From Acidobacteriota bacterium (GTDB taxonomy: Bacteria > Acidobacteriota > Vicinamibacteria > Vicinamibacterales > Vicinamibacteraceae): 7,553 nt of DNA. Both the position numbers and the translations under genes were made by a program. Each line of letters opens with the position of its first letter. Position 1 is the stretch's first letter. Of the stretch, positions 1 through 7,107 are shown one piece after another. The stretch is taken from contig JACDAO010000073.1 of NCBI GenBank assembly GCA_013695405.1, positions 1 through 7,553 of the forward strand, written 5' to 3'. The notes beneath the pieces were generated by a model, which made no database searches, was not told the DNA's origin, and saw only the letters and a list, made by a program, of their open reading frames with translations.

Positions 1-1
1 G

Positions 2-388
2 TGCAGTGGCCGACGAAAAGACCGGCGGGGGAGGCGCTTTCCGTTTCAGGTGATCCGGCCCGGGCTGGCCATCGAGGTCAAGGCGGATCTGGCGGCCAGG
101 CGCGCGACCGTGCAACAGCATGCCTACAACGTCTGGGGGCTGGTCCACACCCTACACACGTTTGGCGGCGTGCGGGCGAACGACCGGGTCAACGTCAGAG
201 ATTGGCCGCTGACCACGGTATGGGTGCTATCGATGGATGCGCTTGCGGTGGGCTTGTTACTGATGGTCTGCAGCAGCTACATCATGTGGTACCGGCTGAA
301 GGCCAAGCGGCGCGGGGGAGTCGTCGCGCTGGCGCTGGGTGTCGGAAGCTGCGGGTTGTTCGTCGTGGGCGTGCGCTGGCTGACTTGA
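2..388 (+). CDS. PepSY-associated transmembrane helix protein, C-terminal part (5' end outside window)
   Basis: The frame is open from base 2, so the start lies upstream; 128 residues are visible before a TGA at 386-388. A soluble stretch containing AIEVKADL and ATVQQHAYNVWGLVHTLHTF is followed by two hydrophobic segments, at about fragment residues 70-96 and 106-126, separated by a basic loop (RLKAKRR). The order His-Thr-Phe, then an Arg-Asp-Trp, then a helix containing SMDALAVGLLLMV, then a basic loop and a last helix is what I associate with the C-terminus of small PepSY-associated TM proteins. These are inner-membrane proteins often found near TonB-dependent receptor or metal-uptake genes. 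Their biochemical role is poorly defined, and some are proposed to take part in ferric reduction or to hold a periplasmic domain. The stop is followed almost at once by the decayed small-protein copy. The family call comes from memory of motif order, not from a search. Confidence 0.7.
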   Translation, partial: CSGRRKDRRGRRFPFQVIRPGLAIEVKADLAARRATVQQHAYNVWGLVHTLHTFGGVRANDRVNVRDWPLTTVWVLSMDALAVGLLLMVCSSYIMWYRLKAKRRGGVVALALGVGSCGLFVVGVRWLT

Positions 389-390
389 CC

Positions 391-731
391 GCCGCGGTGG
401 CGACCGCGTGCCCCGCGCTCTGCCTGCCTCCACGCGCAGGTGAGGCACGCGCGTCAAGTCGAGTCCCGCCTGCGACTACGGGTCATCAGCATCACCACGT
501 CACCGCCGAGACGCAGGGGCAGATCACGGGCGCTGCGCATTGACGCGCTCCCGACGGCTCAGCCTCGGCTCGCGGCACACCACGCGCGCGGGGCCGCGCC
601 AGCGCCGTTCGCATTGACGGGTGTTGCACGTCACTGCCCAAGTGGGTCCGAGGCAGCGCTGCGAGCCGGCTCCGCCGTCGCAGCCCGCGCCGATCCGCCG
701 CGCTACAGGCAGTGACCGCGCTGCTCGCTGC
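391..731 (+). pseudogene. Decayed, 5'-truncated copy of the small His/Cys exported protein at 7165
   Basis: Bases 403-495 in frame 1 encode TACPALCLPPRA followed later by GHQHH. This aligns without gaps over 31 codons to IACDAVCLPSRA...GHQHH of the 7165 gene, with 18 of 31 residues identical by hand count. That frame then meets TGA at 541-543. Similarity resumes in frame 2, with an AAHHARGAAP stretch near 570 and RHCPSGS at 629-649. It returns to frame 1 after one base is missing at 694/695, relative to the other copy, and continues as ALQAVTALLA. The two shifts would offset each other but leave a stop between them. No start or signal peptide is visible: the corresponding upstream bases belong to the PepSY gene in another frame. 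A TTG at 385 overlapping the PepSY stop is a conceivable but poor start. I read this as a broken paralogue; sequencing indels are the main alternative. Frame 1 stays open well past 731, so the 3' limit is uncertain. Confidence 0.7.
629..731 (+). repeat. Direct repeat, left copy (partner at 7450-7553)
   Basis: This stretch matches 7450-7553 in the same orientation with about 12 mismatches and one single-base gap in 104 columns (hand alignment). It includes 25 identical bases at 670-694 versus 7491-7515 and 16 more at 695-710 versus 7517-7532. It is the best conserved part of the duplicated small-protein gene. The partner is cut by the window end, so the repeat may be longer. Confidence 0.85.
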
Positions 732-872
732 GACGATATACGTCCCGGTCTTCGCCGCAAGGACGGTGAGTGACACCTCGCCTCCGCTCGCTCCACCCTC
801 GCCCACCCGCGCCCGCTCGTTCTTCGGTTCTGATCCCCCCTCCGAAACGCCAGTCCGCTGCGCGGGGCCGTC
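732..872. other. Convergent spacer without a recognisable gene or terminator
   Basis: This lies between the decayed copy (plus strand) and the end of the PadR gene (minus strand). Frame 1 remains open here (AATIYVPVFAARTVSDTSPPLAPPSP...) and may be the decayed tail of the small-protein copy. I cannot confirm that, because the intact copy is truncated before this part. I looked for a stem-loop followed by a T-run to end the efflux operon and did not find a convincing one. Confidence 0.5.
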
Positions 873-1229
873 TCAGCGTGTCTTCGTGCGCGCGGCAATC
901 TTTCGGCGCGGCTTCACCTCACCCTGCAACTCTGCGAGCGCGGCGCGGATGATGTCCAGCGCCGCCTGGCCGTCCTTTGTCAGCCGGTAGTAGCGCCGGG
1001 AGTGAACGCCTGCTCCCGGCTCCTGCTCGGACCGCAGCCAGCCGTGCGTCTCCATGCGCTTCAGGATCGGATACAGCGTGCCGGGACTGATGTCGTAGCC
1101 ATGCCGACGGAGCTCGACAAGCATCCATTGACCGACGATGGGCTCCTCGGCCGCGTGATGCAGGATGTGCACCTTCCAGAACGCAAGCAGGATCTCGCGC
1201 GTGAGTTGCTTGTGATCGACCGGTGCCAT
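873..1229 (-). CDS. PadR family transcriptional regulator
   Basis: This encodes 118 residues. The start chosen is ATG at 1229, giving MAPVDHKQLTREILL. It is preceded by AGGAG at 1236-1240 with a 6-nt spacer; the frame extends upstream but only inside the adaptor gene. The winged helix-turn-helix is clear. An N-terminal helix (residues 8-23, LTREILLAFWKVHILHH) is followed by the recognition region GYDISPGTLYPILKRMETHGWL (44-65), then the wing and HSRRYYRLTKDGQAAL (76-91), then a basic tail ending KPRRKIAARTKTR. The length fits short PadR proteins (about 100-120 residues) that lack a long C-terminal effector domain. PadR proteins are usually dimeric ligand-responsive repressors of nearby efflux or detoxification genes. 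It is the last gene of the efflux operon, 10 nt after the adaptor's stop, so it likely represses its own operon. The effector is unknown. Confidence 0.93.
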   Translation of the reverse strand: MAPVDHKQLTREILLAFWKVHILHHAAEEPIVGQWMLVELRRHGYDISPGTLYPILKRMETHGWLRSEQEPGAGVHSRRYYRLTKDGQAALDIIRAALAELQGEVKPRRKIAARTKTR

Positions 1230-1235
1230 GCGTGG

Positions 1236-1242
1236 CTCCTCA
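1236..1242 (-). promoter_or_regulatory. Ribosome binding site of padR fused to the adaptor stop codon
   Basis: On the minus strand the sequence reads TGAGGAG: the adaptor's TGA stop (1242-1240) shares bases with the AGGAG Shine-Dalgarno of the PadR gene, 6 nt before its ATG. A ribosome finishing the adaptor would sit on this site, so translational coupling is likely. This also supports 1229 as the PadR start. Confidence 0.8.
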
Positions 1243-2340
1243 GCGCCTCGCCGTCGGAAGACTCGTGCCTTCGCGCAGTTCATCCGACCCGCGGCGGACC
1301 AGCTGATCACCGACGGCCAGCGTCCCGACCACGTCAGTATTGTCGCCCTGGCGCGCGACGATGCGCACGTCCACCCACTCGGCCTTGCCGTCGCGGGCAC
1401 GAATCACGAACACGCGTTGTGTGGTCCGAACCACGGCTGTCGCGGGTACGCGAAATTGCGCGGTCGATGCCGTGCCGGGCCATGCGACGTCGGCGTACAT
1501 GCCGGGGGCGAGGCGCCCGTCCGTGTTGGTCACCTCTGCTTCCACAGCCATCGTGCGGGACGCGACGTCGAGGGAGCCGGCGTTCCGTGCTACCCGTCCG
1601 GAGAACGTCGCGCCAGGGTAGGCCGCCGTCGTGAACGTGACGGTACGCCCTCCCGTCACCGATGACACGCGGCCTTCCGGCACGGCCACGACGAGGCGCA
1701 GCTGGGTGACCTGCGAGAGCCGCAGGGCAGGTCCGGTACCGGGTCCGGCCAGCGCACCAGGGTGCACCAGCCGTTCGGTCACCACGCCGGTAAATGGCGC
1801 GCGCAGTTCGAGGTAGCTGCGCGTGCGCTGCATGGCAGACACGGCGGCGGTGGACGCGGCGACCGACGCTTCCGCCGCCGTCACGGCGGCCTGCGCGGCG
1901 CGGCTGTCTTCGCGGCTCTGGACCAGCTCCTGTCCCGAAACGACCCCCTCGGTCTTGGCCGCGTCGGCCAGACGCTGCTCACCAGACTCGAGTGCAGTGA
2001 GCCTCGCGCGGGCTTCAGCGAGGCGGGCCTGCGCCATGTCGCGCGTCGCCGCGGCTTCTGCCACCTTCGCATCGAGTTCGGGCGCGCTCAGGACTGCCAG
2101 CACCTGGCCCGCCTTGACGCGGGAGCCACGGTCGACCAGCACACGCTCGACGAACGCCTCGACGCGCGCGTGGAGGTCGACCTCCTGCTGCGCGCGCAGT
2201 TCGCCGCGCAGCATGCTCGCTGCGGTACCGGGGCTCGCCGCCACGCGCACCAGTTCGGCGGGCGCGGCCGGCTGCGCCTGAGCCGCCGGCGCGGCGCCGA
2301 GCACCACTGCGGCGATGAGGCTAGCTGACAGACGGTTCAT
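1240..2340 (-). CDS. RND efflux periplasmic adaptor subunit (membrane fusion protein, HlyD/AcrA type)
   Basis: This encodes 366 residues. The start chosen is ATG at 2340 (MNRLSASLIAAVVLG), with GAGGA at 2348-2352 and a 7-nt spacer. It gives a normal signal peptide with likely cleavage after AQA at residue 22. There is no lipobox cysteine, so unlike AcrA it is probably not a lipoprotein. The first lipoyl half is at about residues 46-87 (VDLHARVEAFVERVLVDRGS, then KAGQVLAVLSAPEL). An Ala/Glu/Arg-rich coiled-coil hairpin spans about 91-176, with a tip near 126-139 (AAKTEGVVSGQEL). The second lipoyl half is at about 178-200 (ELRAPFTGVVTERLVHPG). Beta-barrel and membrane-proximal domains fill the rest (GRLAPGMYADV at 275-285). 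It bridges the inner-membrane pump and the outer-membrane channel. It overlaps the end of the RND gene by 20 nt, which suggests coupled translation. I see no His-rich or Met-rich metal-binding segment of the kind seen in CusB or CzcB. Confidence 0.93.
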   Translation of the reverse strand: MNRLSASLIAAVVLGAAPAAQAQPAAPAELVRVAASPGTAASMLRGELRAQQEVDLHARVEAFVERVLVDRGSRVKAGQVLAVLSAPELDAKVAEAAATRDMAQARLAEARARLTALESGEQRLADAAKTEGVVSGQELVQSREDSRAAQAAVTAAEASVAASTAAVSAMQRTRSYLELRAPFTGVVTERLVHPGALAGPGTGPALRLSQVTQLRLVVAVPEGRVSSVTGGRTVTFTTAAYPGATFSGRVARNAGSLDVASRTMAVEAEVTNTDGRLAPGMYADVAWPGTASTAQFRVPATAVVRTTQRVFVIRARDGKAEWVDVRIVARQGDNTDVVGTLAVGDQLVRRGSDELREGTSLPTARR

Positions 2341-5300
2341 GACGAAGTCCTCGTGCGTCGAGCGGGTGAAGGGAAGCGGTACGCGCCGAGGCGCGGCGCT
2401 GAAGCGCGGCATACATCGCGGGGAGCACGAAGAGCGTGGCGACGGTCGCCACCAGCAGCCCGCCCACGACCGCACGTCCGAGAGGGGCGGTTTGCTCGGC
2501 GCCCTCGCCGATGCCGAGTGCGATCGGCAGCATGCCGGCGATCATGGCGGCCGCGGTCATGACGATCGCCCGCAATCGGGTGCGCGCGCCCGCCAGTGCC
2601 GCGGCAATCACGTCAGGGTCTTCCGCCCGCGCTGCCTCGGCAAACGTGACCAGCAGGATGGCGTTGGCGACCGCAATGCCGATCGCCATGATCGCGCCCA
2701 TGAAGGACTGCACGTTCAAGGTGGTACCGGTGAGCCACAACATCAGGAGCACGCCTACCAGCACGGCCGGGACCGTAGAGATCACCGCCAGCGACAGGCG
2801 GAACGACTGGAAATTGGCGGCGAGTAGGAGAAAGATCACGACGACCGAGAACAGCACGCCCCACTGCAGCCCATCGATCGTCTCCTCGAGGGCCGGCACC
2901 TGCCCACGCACGGCCACGGTGACCCCTCGCGCCGGCTCGCCCGCAGCGGCGATGGCCTTCTGCAGATCCGGCACGACGGAGCCGAGGGGTGTGTCGTGAA
3001 TGTTCGCCGTGAGGCTGACGAGGCGCTGCATGTTGTAGCGCTCCACCATGCCCGGGCTCTCGGTACGAGAGACGGCGGCGAGATCGCCGAGCAGCACGCC
3101 GGGATGGTCGCGCGACGACACCGGCAGCGCACGCACATCGTCGACCGACGCGATCTCGTGCTGGGGGATCTCGACCTGGATCTGGAAGGCGTTGCCGCTT
3201 CCTGGATCCCGCCAGTAGACCGGTTCGACGAAGCGGCTGGAGGACGTAGCCGCCACCAGCGACCTGATGACGCTGCTTGCGGCCATGCCGGCGCGTCCGG
3301 CGCGGTCGCGATCGACGTCGATCCGCAGCGTGGGGTAATCGAGGGGCTGCCCGTACTGCAGGTCGCGCAAGGCTGGCACTTTCGCCAGCTCGCCGTGAAT
3401 CTTCTCGGCGTGCGCACGATTGGCGGCGACGTTCGGGCCCTGCACCGCCACCTCCACGGGTGTGCTCGCACCGAAGCTCATCACGCGGGCCACGATGTCC
3501 GCGGGCTCGAACGTGATCTGCACCGCCGGCATCTGCTCGCGCAACGCGGCGCGTATCCGCTCCTGCAGTCCCTCGCCGCGCAGCGTGGCGCCTTCAGTGA
3601 GACCCACCGTGAGGACGGCCTCGTGCGGCCCGCCCGTCCACAGGTAGATGGTGTTGATCGGGTAGCTGGCCGGCTGCACGCCGACGAAGTCCATCGAGAC
3701 ACGCACGTGTTCCGGGCCGACCAGCGTCCGGATGATCCCCAGTGCCTGCGCCGCCAGCACCTCCGTGCGCTCGATGCGGGTGCCGGTCGGCGCGCGCAGG
3801 CGCATCTGGAACTGACCCGCATCGACACGAGGGAACAGCTCGATGCCGGTACGAGGGTAGATCACCGCGATGACTGCGGCGCACACGATCAGGTACGCCG
3901 CCACGACGATTGCCCGGCGCGCGACGATGGTTGCCACCCAGTCGCCGTAGCGTGCCTGCACTCGCGACGGCGCGGCCACGTCGCCGTGGCCACGTCGCAA
4001 GAGCCACGCAGCCATGACCGGGACCAGCGTGCTGGAGATCACGTACGAGGACAGCATCGCCAGCCCCACGGACAGCGAGAGCGGGACGAACAGCTGGCGC
4101 CCGACGCCCGCCATGAAGAAGGACGGCACAAACACCGCGACGATGCAGGCCATCGCCAGCAACCGCGGCACGGCGGTCCGCTGGGCGGCCGTGATCACCG
4201 CCCACACCGGCGAGGTCCCGGCCTCCATCTGGGCATGGATGTTCTCGACCAGCACCGTGGCCTCATCGACCAGGACGCCGACGGCGAGCGCGAGTCCCGC
4301 CAGCGTCATGATGTTGAGGGTCTGACCGGTGAGCCACAGCCCCACCACCGCCGACAGCAGGGCCACGGGGATCGTCGTGACGACGAGGAGCACGCTGCGC
4401 CAGTCACGAAGGAAGAGCAGGACCATGGCGCCGGTCAGCAGCGCGCCGAGCCCCGCCTCCACCACGAGACTCCGCAGCGCCCGGCGAACGTACCCCGACT
4501 GATCGAACTCGAGGCTCACCGTGACGTCGTCGGGCACCACGGCCTGCATGGCCGGAATGGCCGCGCGCACGCGCGCCACGACGTCGAGCGTTGATGCGTC
4601 CGCACGCTTGGTCACCGGGATGTACACGGTCCTCCGCCCATTGATGTGCGCGTAGCCGGTGACGATATCGGTGCCGTTCTCCACCGTGGCCACGTCGCGG
4701 ATGAAGACGGGCGACGCCGCGGTCTGGCGTACGGGCGAGTTGGCGAGTTCCGAGAAATCCGCACCGATGACCGTGTTGGTGGCGGCGATGAGCGTCTCGT
4801 CGCCGATGCGCACGTTCCCGGAAGGCAGGACGGCGTTGGCGCGGCTGACTGCCGTGACCACCTCCTCGGGCGTCAGGTCATAGGAGCGCAGACGCTCGGG
4901 ATCGACCCGGACGACGATCGTGCGCTGGTTGCCGCCAAAGGGCGGCGGTGCCGACACGCCGGGCAGCGTCGCGAACAGGGGACGCACCCGATTGATGGCG
5001 ATGTCCTGCATCTCGCCGGGCGACCGCGTGGGGCTCGAGAACACGAGTTGGCCGACGGGCACGCTGCCCGCGTCGAAGCGCACGACGAACGGTGGCACCG
5101 CGCCCGGTGGCATGAAGGCGCGCGACCGGTTCACCTGGGCGACGACCTCGGCCATCGCCTGGTTCATGTTCGTGTCCGCGTGGAACACGAGTTTCATGAG
5201 TGAGACGCCCTGGATACTCTTCGACTCGACGTGCTCGATCCCGGTCACGTAGAGGAAGTGGTACTCGTAGAAGTACGTGAGGAACGCCTCGACCTGAGAG

Positions 5301-5467
5301 GGGTCCATGCCACCGTAGGGCTGGGCAACGTACACGGTCGGCGAGCCGAGCTGCGGGAAGATGTCGATGCGCATGCGCTGCACCGCGAGCATCGACGATC
5401 CGAGAATGGCCAGGATGGCGACCACCACGGTGATCGGGCGCCGCAGCACTGCGTTGACGAGCCACAT
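2321..5467 (-). CDS. RND efflux transporter, inner-membrane pump subunit (AcrB/HAE-like)
   Basis: This encodes 1048 residues, the usual full length, starting at ATG 5467 (MWLVNAVLRRPITVVVAILA, TM1). Two homologous halves are visible. Porter domain part 1 spans about residues 33-330, the TM2-TM6 block about 333-490 and TM7 about 515-536. The second porter region spans about 540-865 (with VGVQPASYPINTIYLWTGG at 596-614), and the TM8-TM12 block about 868-1022. TM4 carries GVLVDEATVLVENIH with Asp401-Glu402 where AcrB has Asp407-Asp408. TM10 carries GIAVANAILLV with Ala934 at the place of AcrB Lys940. TM11 retains RLRAIVMT (Arg966, Thr971, matching Arg971 and Thr978). RND pumps exchange protons for substrates through these residues. 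The substrate cannot be deduced; the CusA/CzcA heavy-metal TM4 signature is absent, which favours a multidrug or lipid-type pump. The ribosome site is weak (GGGGA about 9 nt upstream). The gene begins 17 nt after the outer-membrane factor stop. Confidence 0.95.
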   Translation of the reverse strand: MWLVNAVLRRPITVVVAILAILGSSMLAVQRMRIDIFPQLGSPTVYVAQPYGGMDPSQVEAFLTYFYEYHFLYVTGIEHVESKSIQGVSLMKLVFHADTNMNQAMAEVVAQVNRSRAFMPPGAVPPFVVRFDAGSVPVGQLVFSSPTRSPGEMQDIAINRVRPLFATLPGVSAPPPFGGNQRTIVVRVDPERLRSYDLTPEEVVTAVSRANAVLPSGNVRIGDETLIAATNTVIGADFSELANSPVRQTAASPVFIRDVATVENGTDIVTGYAHINGRRTVYIPVTKRADASTLDVVARVRAAIPAMQAVVPDDVTVSLEFDQSGYVRRALRSLVVEAGLGALLTGAMVLLFLRDWRSVLLVVTTIPVALLSAVVGLWLTGQTLNIMTLAGLALAVGVLVDEATVLVENIHAQMEAGTSPVWAVITAAQRTAVPRLLAMACIVAVFVPSFFMAGVGRQLFVPLSLSVGLAMLSSYVISSTLVPVMAAWLLRRGHGDVAAPSRVQARYGDWVATIVARRAIVVAAYLIVCAAVIAVIYPRTGIELFPRVDAGQFQMRLRAPTGTRIERTEVLAAQALGIIRTLVGPEHVRVSMDFVGVQPASYPINTIYLWTGGPHEAVLTVGLTEGATLRGEGLQERIRAALREQMPAVQITFEPADIVARVMSFGASTPVEVAVQGPNVAANRAHAEKIHGELAKVPALRDLQYGQPLDYPTLRIDVDRDRAGRAGMAASSVIRSLVAATSSSRFVEPVYWRDPGSGNAFQIQVEIPQHEIASVDDVRALPVSSRDHPGVLLGDLAAVSRTESPGMVERYNMQRLVSLTANIHDTPLGSVVPDLQKAIAAAGEPARGVTVAVRGQVPALEETIDGLQWGVLFSVVVIFLLLAANFQSFRLSLAVISTVPAVLVGVLLMLWLTGTTLNVQSFMGAIMAIGIAVANAILLVTFAEAARAEDPDVIAAALAGARTRLRAIVMTAAAMIAGMLPIALGIGEGAEQTAPLGRAVVGGLLVATVATLFVLPAMYAALQRRASARTASLHPLDARGLRHEPSVS

Positions 5468-5484
5468 GAGAGGGGTCCCCGGGA

Positions 5485-6909
5485 TTACCTGATGGCGGCG
5501 ATGAAGGCCGACAAATCGCCGCCGGCATCAGCGGCGTGCAGCAGGGCCAGCCACACGGCAAGGCGGGCCACCGCGGCGTCCGACTCGGTCTGCGCCAGCA
5601 GGCGCTGCGCATCGGCGACATCGGCGATGGTGGCGAGCCCGACACGATAGCGGGTCAGGATCTGCTGTTCGGTTGTGCGGGCCGCCTCAAGTTGCGGCGT
5701 CAGGAGCAGGTCGACACGCCGCGCGCGGTCGATCTCGGCCCTCGCACTCGCCTGCCGGATGCCCAGTTCCCGCGTCACCTCCGCGCCGCGTGCCTGGGCC
5801 AGCGACACATCGGCCAGGGCAGCAGCGGTCCGCGCACGCACGGCCTTGAAGTCCAGCAGCGGTACCGCCACCGTGACGCCGACGCCCCAGTTGTAGAAGT
5901 TGGGCGCTAGCCCCACGGCGCCACCGCGCAGCGTGCCATCCGCCTGGGCGCCCGAGCCGCGCCCGTAGACGGCACCCGACAGGCTCACCGTGGGGAGGAC
6001 GCCCTTGGCTTCGGCGGCACGGCGGGCGTCGGCTTCGCGCGCACGTGCCTGCCACTCGACGACCTGAGGATGCGGCTGCGTGGCCATCTGTTCGAGCCCG
6101 CTCGTCGGCCGGCCATGGAGATCGTCGGCGACGCGGAGCGTCTCGACCGGCCGGCCGGCGAGGGCCGCGACGGCGATGCGCGCCCGGGCCTCGTCCAACT
6201 TCGCGTCCTCGAGCTGCACCTCGGCGCGCGCGAACTCGGCGCGCGTCCGGTTGGCATCCGCGCCAGGACGCAATTCCGCGGTCACCTGCGCCTCCACGAC
6301 CTGCCGGAGCGTGCGTGCGCGTTCGACACCCGCCATGGCGGTCCGGACCCGCGCTTCGGCGGCGAGCAGCGTAAGGAACGCTTCGGCCGCGGCGACTTGT
6401 CGCTGCAGCCGTGTGGACTGCAGTGCGGCCTCCGCAGCGGCCGCCGATGCGTTGGCTGCGCGCAGGGTGGCCGCGCGCCGCCCGAAGTCCACCGCGTCCC
6501 ACGTCAGGAGCGCGCCAGCGGCGCTTCCCCACACGCTCGTGCTCCTGGTGTCGGTGGCCGGCGGACCAGAGATGGGCGGGATGGTCCCCTGGGGCAGCAG
6601 CATGCCGAAAACGTTGTTGGTGGTCGCGCGGTTGATTTGCGCCAGCGCCTGCAGCCGGGGCAGGAAGGCACTCTCCGCCAGCGGAACGCCTTGGCTGGCC
6701 CGGGCGCTGACGCTCTCCGCGGCCCGGATGCCCGGCTCACCCTCTGCCACGGCGGCCAGCAACTCGGCCATCCGCAGCACCGAACCATCCCCGGGTTGCC
6801 CGAAGGCGACGGGTGCGGAGCAGACGAGACAGGCAGCGATGAATATGGCTGACCTGCGACACCGAAGACCTGAAGGCGGCGAGGACACGAGTTGGTGGCG
6901 GACCGGCAC
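5485..6909 (-). CDS. TolC-family outer membrane efflux protein
   Basis: This encodes 474 residues from GTG at 6909; the frame has a TAG four codons upstream (6919-6921), so no much longer protein is possible. A basic n-region (LRCRRS) and hydrophobic core (AIFIAACLVCSAPVAFG, 21-37) form a signal peptide with likely cleavage after residue 37. An in-frame GTG at 6888 would give a shorter, more typical signal, so the start is uncertain. Two repeated OEP units follow, at about 45-255 and 275-465. They are dominated by Ala/Arg/Glu-rich amphipathic helices, with short beta segments at SVWGSAAGALLTWDAVDFGRR (126-146) and NWGVGVTVAVPLLDFKAVRAR (340-360). This is the duplicated TolC plan: a beta-barrel in the outer membrane and a helical tunnel in the periplasm. 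IAAC at 24-27 superficially resembles a lipobox, but the preceding hydrophobic run is very short. It is the first gene of the operon, and canonical systems usually put this gene last. Confidence 0.92.
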   Translation of the reverse strand: MPVRHQLVSSPPSGLRCRRSAIFIAACLVCSAPVAFGQPGDGSVLRMAELLAAVAEGEPGIRAAESVSARASQGVPLAESAFLPRLQALAQINRATTNNVFGMLLPQGTIPPISGPPATDTRSTSVWGSAAGALLTWDAVDFGRRAATLRAANASAAAAEAALQSTRLQRQVAAAEAFLTLLAAEARVRTAMAGVERARTLRQVVEAQVTAELRPGADANRTRAEFARAEVQLEDAKLDEARARIAVAALAGRPVETLRVADDLHGRPTSGLEQMATQPHPQVVEWQARAREADARRAAEAKGVLPTVSLSGAVYGRGSGAQADGTLRGGAVGLAPNFYNWGVGVTVAVPLLDFKAVRARTAAALADVSLAQARGAEVTRELGIRQASARAEIDRARRVDLLLTPQLEAARTTEQQILTRYRVGLATIADVADAQRLLAQTESDAAVARLAVWLALLHAADAGGDLSAFIAAIR

Positions 6910-6915
6910 CGCCCC

Positions 6916-6944
6916 AATCTATGTAAATCGTAAACGGAAAGCAA
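6916..6944 (-). promoter_or_regulatory. Candidate promoter of the efflux operon
   Basis: Read on the minus strand, TTGCTT (6944-6939), a 17-nt spacer and TAGATT (6921-6916) form a sigma70-like pair in an unusually AT-rich patch of this GC-rich window. The predicted transcription start falls at about 6909, that is, at the GTG itself, so a leaderless transcript or a downstream start (GTG at 6888) would follow. The spacer contains a direct repeat of GTAAA on the plus strand (6923-6927 and 6930-6934), a possible regulator contact. Matches are partial (4 of 6 in the -10), so this is tentative. Confidence 0.3.
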
Positions 6945-7107
6945 ACACGGCGACCGCAGCTTCGCACTGCCCGCAGTCGCAGACATTGTCGGCCGAAACT
7001 CGGTTCATCAAGGGGCGCTGTGCTCAGGCCCTTCCCGTCTGTTGTCGTTCTCACGGCACATCCTGGTGGCGTGGGAGGACCATGGGCGCGTCGGGGTGCG
7101 CGCCGTG
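6945..7107. other. Divergent intergenic region, upstream half
   Basis: This is sequence between the candidate efflux promoter and the inverted repeat at 7108. I see no RNA gene, no terminator and no coding region with a family I recognise. An ATG at 7082 with a strong GGAGG upstream opens a 103-codon plus-strand frame, but that frame overlaps the better supported gene at 7165 and is treated as doubtful. Confidence 0.4.

Noticed and set aside
1..543. 180-codon frame 1 reading as a single gene
   Set aside because: Bases 1-388 in this frame are a shadow of the PepSY gene. Only the part after about 391 is meaningful, as the decayed small-protein copy.
732..872. Terminator for the efflux operon or the left small-gene copy
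   Set aside because: No stable stem followed by a T-run could be found on either strand.
389..872. Insertion-sequence remnant between PepSY and padR
   Set aside because: No terminal inverted repeats or transposase motifs; the similarity is to the small exported protein gene instead.
3974..3998. GGCCACG-TCGC-CGTGGCC hairpin and an 11-bp direct repeat inside the RND gene
   Set aside because: It falls in the linker coding for residues around 491-500, where GC-rich Gly/His/Val codons can give such palindromes by chance. There is no T-run and no site-specific context.
2996..4594. Long plus-strand open frame (532 codons, very His/Arg/Asp-rich) opposite the RND gene
   Set aside because: It lies wholly antisense to a well supported transporter gene. 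Its His/Arg/Asp-rich composition is what GC-rich third positions produce on the opposite strand; there is no domain or ribosome site.
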